Source: Streptomyces sp. CB02959 (GTDB lineage: Bacteria; Actinomycetota; Actinomycetes; Streptomycetales; Streptomycetaceae). Taken from it: DNA of 64,000 bases. The translations under genes and the position numbers were made by a program. The stretch lies in the NCBI RefSeq assembly GCF_002803155.1, contig NZ_NNBP01000005.1, positions 310,001 to 374,000 of the forward strand, written 5' to 3'. Below, piece by piece: positions 42,685 to 52,313 of the stretch. Numbering within the stretch: position 1 is the stretch's first letter; the number at the start of each line of letters is the position of its first letter. Below the pieces are notes generated by a model that did no database searches, had not been told where the DNA came from, and saw only the letters and a program-made list of their open reading frames with translations.

Positions 42685-43296
42685 TCACCCCTCAGAGGCG
42701 CCCTGGCGGTGCCGTTCCACGATCCCCGCCACGGCCCTCATCAGCCGGTCCCCCGCCTGATCGATGCTGCCGTTCTGCGTGCTCACCTGAGCGCCTTCGA
42801 GGACGAAGGTGATCTCGGCCGCGGCCTGCTCGGGGTCGGCCAGCCGGGCCCCCGCGCACATGCCGACCAGTCGGCGGGTCTGGTGGGCCTTGTGCCGCTC
42901 GATCACCTGCCGTGCGGGATGGGAGCGGTCGGGCAGTTCGGCGAGGGAGTTGATGAACGGGCAGCCCCGGTGCGAGAGCGTCGGCAGCCCCTCGGCGATG
43001 AAGCGCGCCAGGCCGAGGATCTGCTCCTCGGGACGGTCGGGGTATGCGGCCTCGACCCGGTCGAAGGCGGCCTGGTAGTCGGCGGCGACGATCCGCAGCC
43101 ACTCCGCGACGAGTGCGTCCTTGGTCTCGAAGTGCCGGTAGATGGCCATTTTGGTGGTCCGGGCCCGCTCGGCGATCGCCTGGACGCCCACCCGCTGGAT
43201 CCCCTCGCTCTGGAAGAGCTCTTCCGCCGCGTCGAGGATGCGCTCGCGGGGCGGCAGTTTCGCCACCCTGTCCGGCCTGCCGGCGGTCGATGCCAT
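42685..43296 (-). CDS. TetR-family regulator divergent from amidase
   Basis: A 203-residue TetR repressor. The HTH spans about residues 17-62 (RERILDAAEELFQSEG, VQAIAERARTTKMAIYRHFETKDALV). The C-terminal part, with GCPFINSLAELPDRSHPARQVIERHK, matches the TetR_C subgroup common near oxidoreductases and transporters. It is divergent from the amidase gene, and the 128-base region between them holds the palindrome GATACCGTTCGGTATC, so it probably represses both genes. Confidence 0.92.
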   Translation of the reverse strand: MASTAGRPDRVAKLPPRERILDAAEELFQSEGIQRVGVQAIAERARTTKMAIYRHFETKDALVAEWLRIVAADYQAAFDRVEAAYPDRPEEQILGLARFIAEGLPTLSHRGCPFINSLAELPDRSHPARQVIERHKAHQTRRLVGMCAGARLADPEQAAAEITFVLEGAQVSTQNGSIDQAGDRLMRAVAGIVERHRQGASEG

Positions 43297-43366
43297 GACT
43301 GCTCCGTGACGTCCGGTCCGTTGTAGGGCCCCTCACCCGCTGCTACGGTACCAGTCCGTTCCACAC

Positions 43367-43382
43367 GATACCGTTCGGTATC
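43367..43382. promoter_or_regulatory. TetR operator palindrome
   Basis: GATACCG-TT-CGGTATC is a perfect 7-2-7 palindrome between the TetR gene and the amidase. A partial copy (GGTATCGTTC) lies 15 bases downstream, at 43397-43406. Confidence 0.65.
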
Positions 43383-43424
43383 ACATGGAACTCAAAGGTA
43401 TCGTTCTTCCCGCTGGGAGTGGCA

Positions 43425-44876
43425 GTGAGAGTTACCGAGTACGTGAACTTCGACGCGGTCGGACTCGCGGAGCTGGCGGCCGGGGGCGAGGTGACCCCCG
43501 CCGAACTGGAAGCGGCCGCACGCGAGGCCGCACAGGCGGTCAACCCCCGGATCAACGCCGTCGTGGAGACCTGGCCGACCGACGACGAGCCCGCCCCCGG
43601 CAGCGCACCACTGGCCGGAGTCCCCTTCCTGATCAAGGACATCGGAGTCTCCATGGCCGGGAGGCGCACGGAGCTGGGCAGCCGCCTCGCGGCCGGCAAC
43701 GTCGCAGGCGCCGACTCCTCCCTCATGCGGCGCTTCCGCCGCGCCGGCCTCGTGACGTTCGGGCGCACCACCACACCGGAGATGGCGTACAGCACCACGA
43801 CGGAACCCGAGCTGTACGGCGCGACCCGCAACCCGTGGGACCTCCGGCGGAGCGCGGGCGGATCCAGCGGGGGCGCGGGCGCGGCGGTGGCCGCCGGGGT
43901 GGTCCCGATCGCGCACGCCACCGACGCCGCCGGCTCGATCCGCATCCCCGCCGCCTACAACGGCCTCTTCGGGTTGAAGCCCACCCGTGGCCGGGTCTCC
44001 GTGGGCCCCGACGTCGACGAGGTCTTCAGCGGCCTGGCCGTGCAGGGCAGCGTCAGCCGCACCGTGCGCGACAGCGCGGCCCTGCTCGACCAGATCCGCG
44101 GCCCGGAGCCGGGCGACCCGTACTTCGCCCAGGAGCCCTCCCGGCCGTACGCGGAGGAAGTCACCCGCCCCCCGGGCTCGTTGCGGATAGGCGTCCTCAC
44201 CCACGCATGGGGCGGCCGGCGCACCACCCCACCCGTGGCCGACGCCCTCTCCCGCACCGTGCGCCTGCTCGAATCCCTCGGCCACCAGGTGGCCGAGGCC
44301 AAGGTGGAGCTCGGGGTCGACTGGGAGGAGTTCGTCCTGGCCAACGCCCTTCAGTGGACGGCGAATCTCACGGCCTCGGTCGACCAGCTGGCCGCCGCCT
44401 TCGACCGGCCCGTCGACTCCTCGACCCTTGAGCCGGTCACCCTTGCCGCCTACCACTACGGGCAGCGGGTCGGCGGCGCCCGGTTCGTCGCCGCGCACAC
44501 GACCCGGAACCGTGTCGCCCGAAGCCTGGCACGGTACTTCGACGACCACGACATCCTGCTCACCCCGACCCTGCCGGAACTCCCCGTCCCCCTGGGCACC
44601 CATGCCGAGGGCGCGGAGACGCTGGACGGCCTGGGCTGGCTCCGCCGCCTCTTCGACCTCTCACCCTTCACCGCGGCGTTCAACGTGGCAGGCACGCCCG
44701 CCATGTCCGTACCGCTGACGGCCGACGCCGAGACGGGACTCCCGATCGGCATGCACTTCGCCGCCGGCTACGGACGCGAGGACCGCCTCTTCCGCCTCGC
44801 CGGACAACTGGAACAGGCCGGCCCGTGGTCGGCCCGCACCCCCACGGTATGGGCCGGCGACCACACCGCCCACTGA
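43425..44876 (+). CDS. Amidase-signature hydrolase
   Basis: Hydrolyses a carboxamide to acid and ammonia. At 483 residues it has the amidase-signature fold with the Ser-cisSer-Lys triad: Lys71 ([10 protein letters not shown]), cis-Ser in AGGSSGGAG (147/148) and nucleophile Ser171 in [11 protein letters not shown]. The start is placed at GTG 43425 because GGGAG lies six bases upstream; GTG 43419 directly abuts that site and would leave no spacing. It probably responds to the divergent TetR repressor. The substrate is unknown; proximity to nitrogen genes suggests ammonia recovery but does not prove it. Confidence 0.9.
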   Translation: MRVTEYVNFDAVGLAELAAGGEVTPAELEAAAREAAQAVNPRINAVVETWPTDDEPAPGSAPLAGVPFLIKDIGVSMAGRRTELGSRLAAGNVAGADSSLMRRFRRAGLVTFGRTTTPEMAYSTTTEPELYGATRNPWDLRRSAGGSSGGAGAAVAAGVVPIAHATDAAGSIRIPAAYNGLFGLKPTRGRVSVGPDVDEVFSGLAVQGSVSRTVRDSAALLDQIRGPEPGDPYFAQEPSRPYAEEVTRPPGSLRIGVLTHAWGGRRTTPPVADALSRTVRLLESLGHQVAEAKVELGVDWEEFVLANALQWTANLTASVDQLAAAFDRPVDSSTLEPVTLAAYHYGQRVGGARFVAAHTTRNRVARSLARYFDDHDILLTPTLPELPVPLGTHAEGAETLDGLGWLRRLFDLSPFTAAFNVAGTPAMSVPLTADAETGLPIGMHFAAGYGREDRLFRLAGQLEQAGPWSARTPTVWAGDHTAH

Positions 44877-44946
44877 GGCCCCTCCACCGGAACTCCCCAC
44901 ACGCGACGAACGGCCGAACTCCACCGGCCTGCGTAACCAACCCGAC

Positions 44947-44980
44947 GAGGGCCGTCACCCGAATCCGGGTAACGGCCCTC
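44947..44980. terminator. Bidirectional terminator between amidase and glnA
   Basis: GAGGGCCGTCACCCG (44947-44961) faces CGGGTAACGGCCCTC (44966-44980) with a 4-base loop and one mismatch, between converging genes. Confidence 0.75.
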
Positions 44981-45034
44981 ACTGGTCGATCCGACAGCCG
45001 GTCGTCCGGGCTCCCGCCCAGCCGACCCCGCCCT

Positions 45035-46444
45035 TTAGAGGTCGAAGTACAGCTCGAACTCGTGCGGGTGCGGGCGGAGCTGGATCGGGGCGATCTCGTT
45101 GGTGCGCTTGTAGTCGATCCATGTCTCGATCAGGTCGGAGGTGAAGACGCCGCCCTGCTGGAGGTACTCGTTGTCGTCTTCGAGGGCCTCGAGGACCGCG
45201 GGGAGGGACGTCGGGACCTGCGGGACGCCGGCGTGCTCCTCCGGGGCGAGCTCGTAGAGGTCCTTGTCGATCGGCTCGGCGGGCTCGATCTTGTTCTTGA
45301 CGCCGTCGAGGCCGGCCAGCAGGAGGGCCGAGAAGGCGAGGTACGGGTTGGACGACGGGTCCGGGGCGCGGAACTCGACGCGCTTGGCCTTCGGGTTGGA
45401 GCCCGTGATCGGGATGCGCATGGCGGCGGAGCGGTTGCGCTGCGAGTAGACCAGGTTGACCGGGGCCTCGAAGCCGGGGACCAGGCGGTGGTAGGAGTTC
45501 ACGGTGGGGTTGGTGAACGCCAGCAGCGACGGGGCGTGCTTGAGGATGCCGCCGATGTAGTAGCGGGCGGTGTCCGAGAGGCCCGCGTAGCCCTGCTCGT
45601 CGTAGAAGAGCGGCAGGCCGCCCTGCCACAGCGACTGGTGGACGTGCATGCCGGAGCCGTTGTCGCCGAAGATCGGCTTGGGCATGAAGGTCGCGGTCTT
45701 GCCGTTGCGCCAGGCGACGTTCTTGACGATGTACTTGAAGAGCATCAGGTCGTCGGCGGCGGCGAGCAGCGTGTTGAACTTGTAGTTGATCTCCGCCTGG
45801 CCGGCGGTGCCGACCTCGTGGTGCTGGCGCTCGACCTGGAGACCGGACTTCTCCAGCTCCAGGGAGATCTCGGCACGCAGGTCGGCGAAGTGGTCGACCG
45901 GCGGGGCCGGGAAGTAGCCGCCCTTGTAACGGACCTTGTAGCCGCGGTTGTCCTCCACGGCACCGGTGTTCCAGGCGCCGGCCTCGGAGTCGATGTGGTA
46001 GAAGCCCTGGTTCGCGGAGGTCTCGAAGCGGACCGAGTCGAAGACGTAGAACTCCGCCTCGGGACCGAAGTACGCGGTGTCCGCGATGCCGGTGGAGGCG
46101 AGGTAGGCCTCGGCCTTCTTGGCGATGTTGCGCGGGTCGCGGCTGTACTGCTCGCCCGTGATCGGGTCGTGGATGAAGAAGTTGATGTTGAGGTGCTTCT
46201 CCTGGCGGAACGGGTCCACGCGGGCCGTCGTCAGGTCCGGGCGCAGGGCCATGTCGGACTCGTGGATCGCCTGGAAGCCGCGGATCGACGAACCGTCGAA
46301 CGCCAACTCCTCGTCCGGGTCGAACGCCGAGGCGGGGATCGTGAAGTGCTGCATCACGCCCGGCAGGTCGCAGAAACGGACGTCGACGAACTTCACGTCC
46401 TCATCCGCGATGAACTTCTTCGCGTCGTCGGCGTTCTGGAACAT
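45035..46444 (-). CDS. glnA: Glutamine synthetase type I
   Basis: The main dodecameric glutamine synthetase, 469 residues. All GS motifs are present: [11 protein letters not shown], the metal site [31 protein letters not shown], and [21 protein letters not shown]. The adenylylation loop [10 protein letters not shown] places the acceptor tyrosine at exactly residue 397, as in the E. coli enzyme, so this is the substrate of the GlnE encoded at 12871-15894. GGAGGAG lies five bases ahead of the ATG ([12 protein letters not shown]); longer readings upstream are noncoding. A GlnR box lies about 100 bases upstream. Confidence 0.97.
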   Translation of the reverse strand: MFQNADDAKKFIADEDVKFVDVRFCDLPGVMQHFTIPASAFDPDEELAFDGSSIRGFQAIHESDMALRPDLTTARVDPFRQEKHLNINFFIHDPITGEQYSRDPRNIAKKAEAYLASTGIADTAYFGPEAEFYVFDSVRFETSANQGFYHIDSEAGAWNTGAVEDNRGYKVRYKGGYFPAPPVDHFADLRAEISLELEKSGLQVERQHHEVGTAGQAEINYKFNTLLAAADDLMLFKYIVKNVAWRNGKTATFMPKPIFGDNGSGMHVHQSLWQGGLPLFYDEQGYAGLSDTARYYIGGILKHAPSLLAFTNPTVNSYHRLVPGFEAPVNLVYSQRNRSAAMRIPITGSNPKAKRVEFRAPDPSSNPYLAFSALLLAGLDGVKNKIEPAEPIDKDLYELAPEEHAGVPQVPTSLPAVLEALEDDNEYLQQGGVFTSDLIETWIDYKRTNEIAPIQLRPHPHEFELYFDL

Positions 46445-46747
46445 CCAACTCCTCCTAGCCCGGTCACCGCTCGGCGGACGCGGGGTTGCGACTCGGAGCG
46501 CGGCCAAGTGCGGGGCGCGCTGGCCCGACCATAGGCAGGCGGGATTTCCCAAGCATGACCCATTTGTTTCGCCGAGGTTAACCGGCACGCTGTCGCCCTT
46601 ACCCCCAGTGTGCGCCTGCGGGGGCGGGCGCGGGACCGGCCTCCGCCAGTCCCGGGCAAGCGGCGGGAGGCGGCGGGAGGCGGCCGGAAATCGGGGTCCG
46701 GGAACCCACCACCCGGGGAACGTATGCGGTCGCAGTACCGTGGACGG
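46445..46747. other. 303-bp divergent region between glnA and RDD gene
   Basis: It carries the glnA promoter with its GlnR box (46544-46581) and a -10-like TATGGT on the minus strand near 46527-46532. A short GGCGGGA-type triplication lies near 46662-46683. No further gene is visible. Confidence 0.6.
46544..46581 (-). promoter_or_regulatory. GlnR box of glnA
   Basis: On the minus strand the site reads TTAAC-N6-GAAAC-N6-GTCAT-N6-GAAAT, with all three spacers exactly six bases. This closely fits the published Streptomyces GlnR consensus, and glnA is a known GlnR target in S. coelicolor. Confidence 0.82.
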
Positions 46748-47215
46748 GTGGACAACAGGCAAGCAATCGGATCGTGGATCTCCGGGCCCCGGGCGGCAGC
46801 CGAGGACATGGGCGTCGACTTCGGCTACCGAGGGCAGCAGCTCGGTCTCCCCGAGGAAGGCCCGGGCTCGATCGCACGGGTCGGTCGCCGCTTCGGCGCG
46901 CTCTTCATCGACTGGGCGCTGTGCCTGCTCATCGCCTACGGGCTGCTCAGCGGCGGCAAGGCGCAGTCGGCGAGCAACTGGGCGCTGGCGGTGTTCGCGG
47001 TGCTGAGCGTGCTGACCGTCGGCACCGTCGGCTGCACTCCCGGCAAGCGGCTGGTGGGGCTGCGGGTGGTCGCCGAGGGCGGCGGCCGGATCACCCTGCC
47101 GCGGGTGGTGCTGCGGACGCTGCTGCTGGTGCTGGTCATCCCCGCGGCGATCTGGGACCGCGACGGCCGGGGGCTGCACGACCGCCTCAGCCGCTCGGTC
47201 CAGGTGCGGATCTGA
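46748..47215 (+). CDS. RDD-family membrane protein
   Basis: A 155-residue protein with a hydrophilic N-terminus ([21 protein letters not shown]) and three hydrophobic stretches (about 55-70, 79-95 and 120-137). RDD signatures are [28 protein letters not shown] and [19 protein letters not shown] proteins are suggested to be transport-related, but the function is not established. I use GTG 46748 because the conserved family N-terminus starts at DNRQ; an upstream ATG at 46724 with GGGGA is an alternative adding eight residues. Its neighbours glnA (divergent) and DUF4191 (convergent) are conserved in Streptomyces. Confidence 0.85.
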   Translation: MDNRQAIGSWISGPRAAAEDMGVDFGYRGQQLGLPEEGPGSIARVGRRFGALFIDWALCLLIAYGLLSGGKAQSASNWALAVFAVLSVLTVGTVGCTPGKRLVGLRVVAEGGGRITLPRVVLRTLLLVLVIPAAIWDRDGRGLHDRLSRSVQVRI

Positions 47216-47342
47216 TCCGTCCGTCGTGAGGCGTGCGGCCGTGCGGTGCGCGGCGCGCGGCCTGTGCGGTGTGAGCCCTCCGCCGCGACCCGCTCGATCC
47301 GCGCAGGTGGGACGGACCGGCACGAGCCGCTGACAACCGAAA

Positions 47343-47385
47343 AACGTGTGACGCCCCGAGGCCGAGCCTCGGGGCGTCACACGTT
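47343..47385. terminator. 20-bp perfect bidirectional terminator
   Basis: AACGTGTGACGCCCCGAGGC (47343-47362) is exactly complementary to 47366-47385 with a 3-base loop, between the converging RDD and DUF4191 genes. A run of A before it and TTGT after it give weak U-tracts in both directions. Confidence 0.85.
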
Positions 47386-47429
47386 GTCGGGGGTACCGGC
47401 CGGGCGGTCGCCGGCCGGCTGTGGACGGG

Positions 47430-48140
47430 TCAGCGCGCCTTGCCGCCGCCCTTGGGCATCCGCATGCCCTTGGGCATCGGGCCCTTCGGCACCGGCATGT
47501 TGCTCATCAGGTCGCCGAGCGCACGCAGGCGGTCGTTGACGGCCGTCACCTGGGGGCCGGGGAGGACGCGCGGGAGCTTCAGCAGGTGGGTCCGCAGCTT
47601 CTTGAGCGGCACCTGGCCCTCGCCGTCGCCGACGACGATGTCGTGCACAGGGGCGTCCGCGACGGTGCGCGCCATGCGCTTCTTCTCGGCGCCCAGCAGG
47701 CCGCGCAGCCGGTTCGGGTTGCCCTCGCCGACCAGCACGATGCCGGCCTTGCCGACGGCGCGGTGCACCACGTCCTGGCTGCGGTTCATCGCGACCGCGG
47801 GGGTCACCGTCCAGCCGCGGCCGACGTTCTCCAGGACGGCGGCCGCCGCGCCGGGCTGGCCCTCCATCTGTCCGAACGCGGCCTTCTCGGCACGCCGGCC
47901 GAAGATGATCGCCATCGCGAGGAACGCCAGGACGAAGCCCAGGACGCCCGCGTAGACGGGGTGGCCGATCAGGAAGCCGATGGCGAGGAGCACGCCGAAG
48001 ACGACGATTCCTGTGCCAGCGACGACAAGACCGACCTTGGAATCGACCCGACGGGTCATCTTGTAGGTCAGGGCGATCTGCTTCAGCCGCCCGGGGTTCT
48101 CAGCGCCGCCAGCGCCGGTTGCGTTTGCCTTCCTCGCCAT
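47430..48140 (-). CDS. DUF4191 membrane protein
   Basis: A 236-residue protein with two adjacent helices near residues 38-58 and 60-80 and a long cytoplasmic C-terminal domain ([35 protein letters not shown], then [17 protein letters not shown]). This matches the DUF4191 family found next to lipA/glnA in actinomycetes. The basic Lys/Pro/Gly/Met tail is unusual. Start is ATG 48140 (MARKANATG); longer frames cross another gene. Function unknown; conserved linkage to lipoate synthesis genes is the only clue. Confidence 0.85.
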   Translation of the reverse strand: MARKANATGAGGAENPGRLKQIALTYKMTRRVDSKVGLVVAGTGIVVFGVLLAIGFLIGHPVYAGVLGFVLAFLAMAIIFGRRAEKAAFGQMEGQPGAAAAVLENVGRGWTVTPAVAMNRSQDVVHRAVGKAGIVLVGEGNPNRLRGLLGAEKKRMARTVADAPVHDIVVGDGEGQVPLKKLRTHLLKLPRVLPGPQVTAVNDRLRALGDLMSNMPVPKGPMPKGMRMPKGGGKAR

Positions 48141-48150
48141 ACAGCGAAGT

Positions 48151-48366
48151 TTACGTGGCGTGCGGGCGTCGGGTGGCCGCGGCCTCCAGGACGTACTCGG
48201 CGTCGTACCGGTCCATGGCGCGGCGGCGGTCCTCCAGGACCGACGTCCAGGCGTTGCGGCGGGCGGTGCGCTGGCCGTTGCGCAGCAGCACTGCCTCGAT
48301 GGCCCGCAGGGCACCGGTGACGGAGGGGATGGGGTGGGCGGTGGCGCGGAGCGGCGCGGCCTCCAT
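48151..48366 (-). CDS. Small conserved protein between lipA and DUF4191 genes
   Basis: A 71-residue basic protein: MEAAPLRATAHPIPSVTGALRAIEAVLLRNGQRTARRNAWTSVLEDRRRAMDRYDAEYVLEAA. It is predicted helical with no membrane segment. The ATG 48366 has GGGAG eight bases upstream; a longer start is possible but Pro-rich and unconserved-looking. A plausible promoter on the minus strand, TTGACC-N17-TAACAC (near 48450-48482), precedes it. From memory a small gene occupies the same position (SCO2195) in S. coelicolor. Function unknown. Confidence 0.65.
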   Translation of the reverse strand: MEAAPLRATAHPIPSVTGALRAIEAVLLRNGQRTARRNAWTSVLEDRRRAMDRYDAEYVLEAAATRRPHAT

Positions 48367-48498
48367 GGTGGTGGTCTCCCTCGAACGAACGGAACGAGCA
48401 GGGGGTGGCGGTGGGAGGTGTCGAGCGGTGCGTACATCCATCGTCACTGAAGGGTGTTACCAACGGATGACCTGCCGGTCAAACACCTATGAAACGTT

Positions 48499-48545
48499 GA
48501 CGCGGCCCCCACGCCCTCCAGCCTGGGGGAGTGCGGGGCCGCGTC
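48499..48545 (-). terminator. lipA terminator
   Basis: GACGCGGCCCC (48499-48509) and GGGGCCGCGTC (48535-48545) are perfectly complementary, 44 bases past the lipA stop. Confidence 0.7.
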
Positions 48546-48588
48546 TCTCAGCATGTGCCACGTTTCACAAGATGGCGCGCCGGGCGTG

Positions 48589-49539
48589 TCAAACCGCCTG
48601 ACTGGACGCCTCGACCTCGCGTCGCTCGATCGCCTGCTGGTAGAGGCGGCCGGCGCGGTAGGAGGAGCGGACCAGCGGGCCGGACATGACACCGGCGTAG
48701 CCGATCTCCTCGGCCTCCTCCTTGAGCTCCACGAACTCGGCCGGCTTGACCCAGCGCTCGATGGGGTGGTGCCGCACGGAGGGGCGGAGGTACTGGGTGA
48801 TCGTGATCAGCTCGCAGCCCGCGTCGTGCAGGTCCTGCAGCGCCTGGCTGATCTCCTCGCGGGTCTCGCCCATGCCCAGGATCAGGTTGGACTTGGTGAC
48901 CAGGCCGGCCTCGCGGGACTTGGTGATGACCTCCAGCGACCGCTCGTAGCGGAAGCCGGGGCGGATCCGCTTGAAGATCCGCGGGACCGTCTCGACGTTG
49001 TGGGCCAGCACCTCCGGGCGGGAGGAGAAGACCTCGGCGAGCTGCTCGGGGACCGCGTTGAAGTCGGGGATCAGCAGTTCCACGCCGGTGTCGGGCATCG
49101 CGGCGTGGATCTGGCGGACGGTCTCGGCGTAGAGCCAGGCGCCGCCGTCCTCCAGGTCGTCGCGGGCGACGCCGGTGATCGTGGCGTACTTCAGACCCAT
49201 GGTCTGCACCGATTCGGCGACCCGGCGCGGCTCGTCCCGGTCCAGCGCCTGCGGCTTGCCGGTGTCGATATTGCAGAAGTCGCAGCGGCGGGTGCACTGG
49301 TCACCGCCGATGAGGAAGGTCGCCTCGCGGTCCTCCCAGCATTCAAAGATGTTGGGACAGCCTGCCTCCTGGCAGACGGTGTGCAGGCCCTCGTTCTTGA
49401 CCAGGCTCTGCAGGTGGTTGTACTCGGGACCCATTTTCGCCCGGGTCTTGATCCACTCGGGCTTGCGCTCGATGGGGGTCTGGCTGTTGCGGACCTCCAG
49501 GCGCAGCATCTTGCGTCCGTCGGGTGCGACTGCGGACAC
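48589..49539 (-). CDS. lipA: Lipoyl synthase
   Basis: Radical SAM enzyme that inserts two sulfurs into protein-bound octanoyl groups to give lipoate, the cofactor of the aceE/sucB-type dehydrogenase complexes. The 316 residues have the auxiliary cluster cysteines in [12 protein letters not shown] and the radical SAM cluster CTRRCDFC. The C-terminal RSSY serine motif (VRSSYRAG), a ligand of the auxiliary cluster, is present. GTG start ([12 protein letters not shown]). lipB lies upstream on the same strand with a 161-base gap containing a palindrome (49568-49587). Confidence 0.97.
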   Translation of the reverse strand: MSAVAPDGRKMLRLEVRNSQTPIERKPEWIKTRAKMGPEYNHLQSLVKNEGLHTVCQEAGCPNIFECWEDREATFLIGGDQCTRRCDFCNIDTGKPQALDRDEPRRVAESVQTMGLKYATITGVARDDLEDGGAWLYAETVRQIHAAMPDTGVELLIPDFNAVPEQLAEVFSSRPEVLAHNVETVPRIFKRIRPGFRYERSLEVITKSREAGLVTKSNLILGMGETREEISQALQDLHDAGCELITITQYLRPSVRHHPIERWVKPAEFVELKEEAEEIGYAGVMSGPLVRSSYRAGRLYQQAIERREVEASSQAV

Positions 49540-49567
49540 GTCGGCTCCCTAACAACTTCGATTCTTC

Positions 49568-49587
49568 GGCGTACACCAGGGTACGCC
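49568..49587. promoter_or_regulatory. Palindrome upstream of lipA
   Basis: GGCGTAC-ACCAGG-GTACGCC is a perfect 7-6-7 palindrome, 28 bases before the lipA start and next to a TTGACG -35-like element on the minus strand. It is a candidate operator for separate control of lipA. Confidence 0.5.
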
Positions 49588-49700
49588 CGTCAATTCGCAC
49601 GTATTTCCACGTGCGGGTCGTGCTGGCCAACCTCGGACGGGAGGGCGGCATTCCCGCGCGGTGGGACGCGCGGGGCGGATGGTGCGCCGTGGCGCGGTTC

Positions 49701-50516
49701 TCAGACCGCCCGGGGGAGGAGCTCGGCGTGCTCCAGGACGTCCCGCAGGTGTTTCTCGACCACCGGCAGGACCTCGGCGATGCCGACCTCGCGGCCCAGC
49801 TCGCCGGAGAGCGAGGCGACCCCGGCGTCCCGGATGCCGCACGGCACGATCTTGTCGAACGAGGTGGTGTCCGGGTTCACGTTGAGCGCGAAGCCGTGCA
49901 TGGTGACGCCCTTGGCGACGCGGATGCCGATCGCGGCGAGCTTGCGGTCCTCGCCGCGCTGGCCGGCGTTGGACGGCGCGTACTCGGGGCCGTTCAGCCG
50001 CGGGTCGAAGAGCTCGTCCGCGGTCCGCGGGTCGAAGTCGAGCTGGAGGCCGCCCAGGGCCGGCCGCCGCTCCAACGGGTCGCCCAGGACCCACACGCCG
50101 CTGCGTCCCTCGACCCGGGTGCCCTCGACGCCGAACTCGGCACAGACCCGGATCAGGGCGTCCTCCAGCCGGCGGACGTGGGCGACCACGTCGACCGGGC
50201 GCGGCAGCTTCTGGATCGGGTAGCCGACCAGCTGGCCGGGACCGTGCCAGGTGATCTTCCCGCCGCGGTCCACGTCGACGACCGGGGTGCCGTCCAGCGG
50301 GCGCTCGTCGTCGGAGGTGCGCCGCCCCGCCGTGTAGACCTCCTGGTGCTCCAGGAGCAGGCAGGTGTCGGGGATCTCGTCGGCGAACCGGGCGGCGTGG
50401 ATGCGGCGCTGTTCCTGCCACGCCGACTCGTACTCGACGGCGTCCGCCCCGAAGCCCAGGTGCACAAAACGCAGCCCCTCGGGTACGGGGGTCTCCCCCC
50501 GAGAGATCGCAGTCAC
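49701..50516 (-). CDS. lipB: Octanoyl-ACP:protein octanoyltransferase
   Basis: Transfers octanoate from ACP to lipoyl domains, the step before LipA. The 271 residues carry the LipB signature [17 protein letters not shown], the general-acid Lys in [10 protein letters not shown], and the catalytic Cys in VPCGI. GAGGAG six bases ahead of GTG 50516 fixes the start ([10 protein letters not shown]); the longer frame upstream is intergenic. It is divergent from the helical-repeat regulator. Confidence 0.96.
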   Translation of the reverse strand: MTAISRGETPVPEGLRFVHLGFGADAVEYESAWQEQRRIHAARFADEIPDTCLLLEHQEVYTAGRRTSDDERPLDGTPVVDVDRGGKITWHGPGQLVGYPIQKLPRPVDVVAHVRRLEDALIRVCAEFGVEGTRVEGRSGVWVLGDPLERRPALGGLQLDFDPRTADELFDPRLNGPEYAPSNAGQRGEDRKLAAIGIRVAKGVTMHGFALNVNPDTTSFDKIVPCGIRDAGVASLSGELGREVGIAEVLPVVEKHLRDVLEHAELLPRAV

Positions 50517-50827
50517 GGCAGCTCCTCTTCGAACCTTTGTCGCAGTTCGTTGCGACGTTTGATGCCTCTCGCGAAGCACTTCCGATGCCACATCGCGCCC
50601 ATGCCACTGTACGGCCGCCGTGCGCGCTCCCCGCAGGGGGCCGGTGCGCCGCACGGCCCCCGTCGCGCCTGTGACGTGCTCACACGATCGGATGAACGCG
50701 GGGCGCAGGCCGCGAGAAAGGCGCTGAAGGCCGTTACATTCACGCCGTTCCACAAGGGCGAAGAGCAAGCCGGACAGGGTCAGCGAGCCGGCGGCCCGGC
50801 CCGGAAGGCAGGAGACCGGTAAAGCTG
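50517..50827. other. 311-bp divergent region between lipB and the helical-repeat regulator
   Basis: No gene is visible. GTCGCA-GTTCGT-TGCGAC (50539-50556) is a perfect 6-6-6 palindrome 22 bases from the lipB start and is the best operator candidate. GAAGGCAGGAGA precedes the regulator. Confidence 0.5.
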
Positions 50828-52285
50828 ATGACGGAACGACCCCCGCACCACACGCCCAACCGCCAGCTCGCCGCGCTCATCGCCGAGGCGGGCTTCTCCA
50901 ACGCAGGGCTGGCCAGACGGGTTGATCAACTCGGCATCGAGCACGGCCTCGACCTGCGCTACGACAAGACGTCCGTGACGCGCTGGCTGCGCGGTCAGCA
51001 GCCCAGAGGCACCACCCCCGCACTGATCGCGGAGGTCTTCACCCGCCGGCTGGGGCGCCGGCTGTCCGCCCAGGACCTCGGCCTGGACGCCTGTGCGCCG
51101 GTGTACGCCGGGCTCGAATTCGCCTCGACCCCCGCCGAGGCGGTGGACATCGTCAGCGGGCTCTGGCGCAAGGACTCCGGCAGCCACGCCGAGCTCCGCA
51201 AGATCGCCTTCACCCCGGCCGGGCTGGTGGTGCCCAGCCGGGACTGGCTGATCGGCCGCCCCGACGAACGCGTCGCGCACGGCGAGCTCCCCGGCGACGC
51301 CGGCGAGCGGGTCCCGGTCCAGGGCGGCCGGACGTCGGTGCCCCGGCAGCGCCAGACCGAGCGCGTCGACCGCACCCAGGGCGGCCGGGTCACCTCCGGT
51401 GACATCGCGGCGCTGCGCTCGGTCGGCGAGCTGTTCCGCGCCCTGGACCACGCCTACGGCGGCGGCCACGCCCGCCAGGCCCTGGTGCGCTACCTGGAGC
51501 ACGAGGCCGAGCCGATGCTCCGCGGCACCTACGGGGAGACGATCGGCCGCCGGCTGTTCGCGGCCGCCGCCGACCTGACCCGGCTGGCCGGCTGGACCTC
51601 GTACGACATCGCCGCGCACGGGCTGGCGCAGCGGTACTTCGTGCAGGCGCTGCGGCTCTCCCAGGCCGCCGGGGACCGGGGCTACGGCGCCTACGTCCTG
51701 GTGACGATGAGCCGGCAGGCGGTCTATCTGGGGCACGGCAGGGAGGCCGTCCAACTGGCCCGGGTCGCCCAGCAGGGCGTCGGCGGCAGCGTGCCGCCCA
51801 CCGTGCAGGCGCTGCTGCACGCCGCCGAGGCACGCGGCCACGGCATCCTGAGCGAGGTCCGGGCCTGCACGGCCGCGCTGGCCCGCGCCGAACGCGCCCT
51901 GGAGAGCGCCCGGCCCGGGGACGACACCCCGTACTGGGCGCGCTTCTTCGACGAGGCGCAGCTCGCCGACGAACTCGCGCACTGCCACCGCGATCTCCAG
52001 CAGTACCGCGCGGCCTCCCAGCACGCCGAGCGCTCGCTCCAGCTGCGCGCCGCCGGGTTCGCCCGCAGCCGGCTGTTCTGCCGGGTGGTGCTGGCGACCG
52101 CGCGGCTGGGCCTGGGCGAACTGGAGCAGGCGTGCACGCTCGGCGCCGAGGCGGCCCTCCAGGCGTCCGAGATGCGCTCCGTCCGCGCCCACGAGTACGT
52201 CCGGGACTTCGAGCGGCGGCTGGAGCCGTACCGGGACGCGGCGGCGGTGCGCGGCTACCGGGAGCGGGTGGCGGCGCTGGGGTGA
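50828..52285 (+). CDS. XRE/tetratricopeptide-like regulator (NsdA-type)
   Basis: A 485-residue cytoplasmic protein. The N-terminal 75 residues form a DNA-binding-like domain ([26 protein letters not shown], then [16 protein letters not shown]). The C-terminal 290 residues are helical TPR-like repeats ([33 protein letters not shown]). The layout matches the NsdA/BldD-independent regulators of Streptomyces that influence development and antibiotics, a family often annotated only as 'transcriptional regulator'. A Gly/Arg/Gln-rich linker lies near residues 155-190. It is convergent with the FAD oxidoreductase (28-base gap). Confidence 0.78.
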   Translation: MTERPPHHTPNRQLAALIAEAGFSNAGLARRVDQLGIEHGLDLRYDKTSVTRWLRGQQPRGTTPALIAEVFTRRLGRRLSAQDLGLDACAPVYAGLEFASTPAEAVDIVSGLWRKDSGSHAELRKIAFTPAGLVVPSRDWLIGRPDERVAHGELPGDAGERVPVQGGRTSVPRQRQTERVDRTQGGRVTSGDIAALRSVGELFRALDHAYGGGHARQALVRYLEHEAEPMLRGTYGETIGRRLFAAAADLTRLAGWTSYDIAAHGLAQRYFVQALRLSQAAGDRGYGAYVLVTMSRQAVYLGHGREAVQLARVAQQGVGGSVPPTVQALLHAAEARGHGILSEVRACTAALARAERALESARPGDDTPYWARFFDEAQLADELAHCHRDLQQYRAASQHAERSLQLRAAGFARSRLFCRVVLATARLGLGELEQACTLGAEAALQASEMRSVRAHEYVRDFERRLEPYRDAAAVRGYRERVAALG

Positions 52286-52313
52286 CGGGCGGGCGGTCGG
52301 GCGCCGGGCCCGG

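Noticed and set aside
46445..47380. Long N-terminal extension of glnA
   Set aside because: The extension would cover the GlnR box, the RDD gene and a 20-bp terminator; a strong GGAGGAG precedes ATG 46444 and the 469-residue length is normal.
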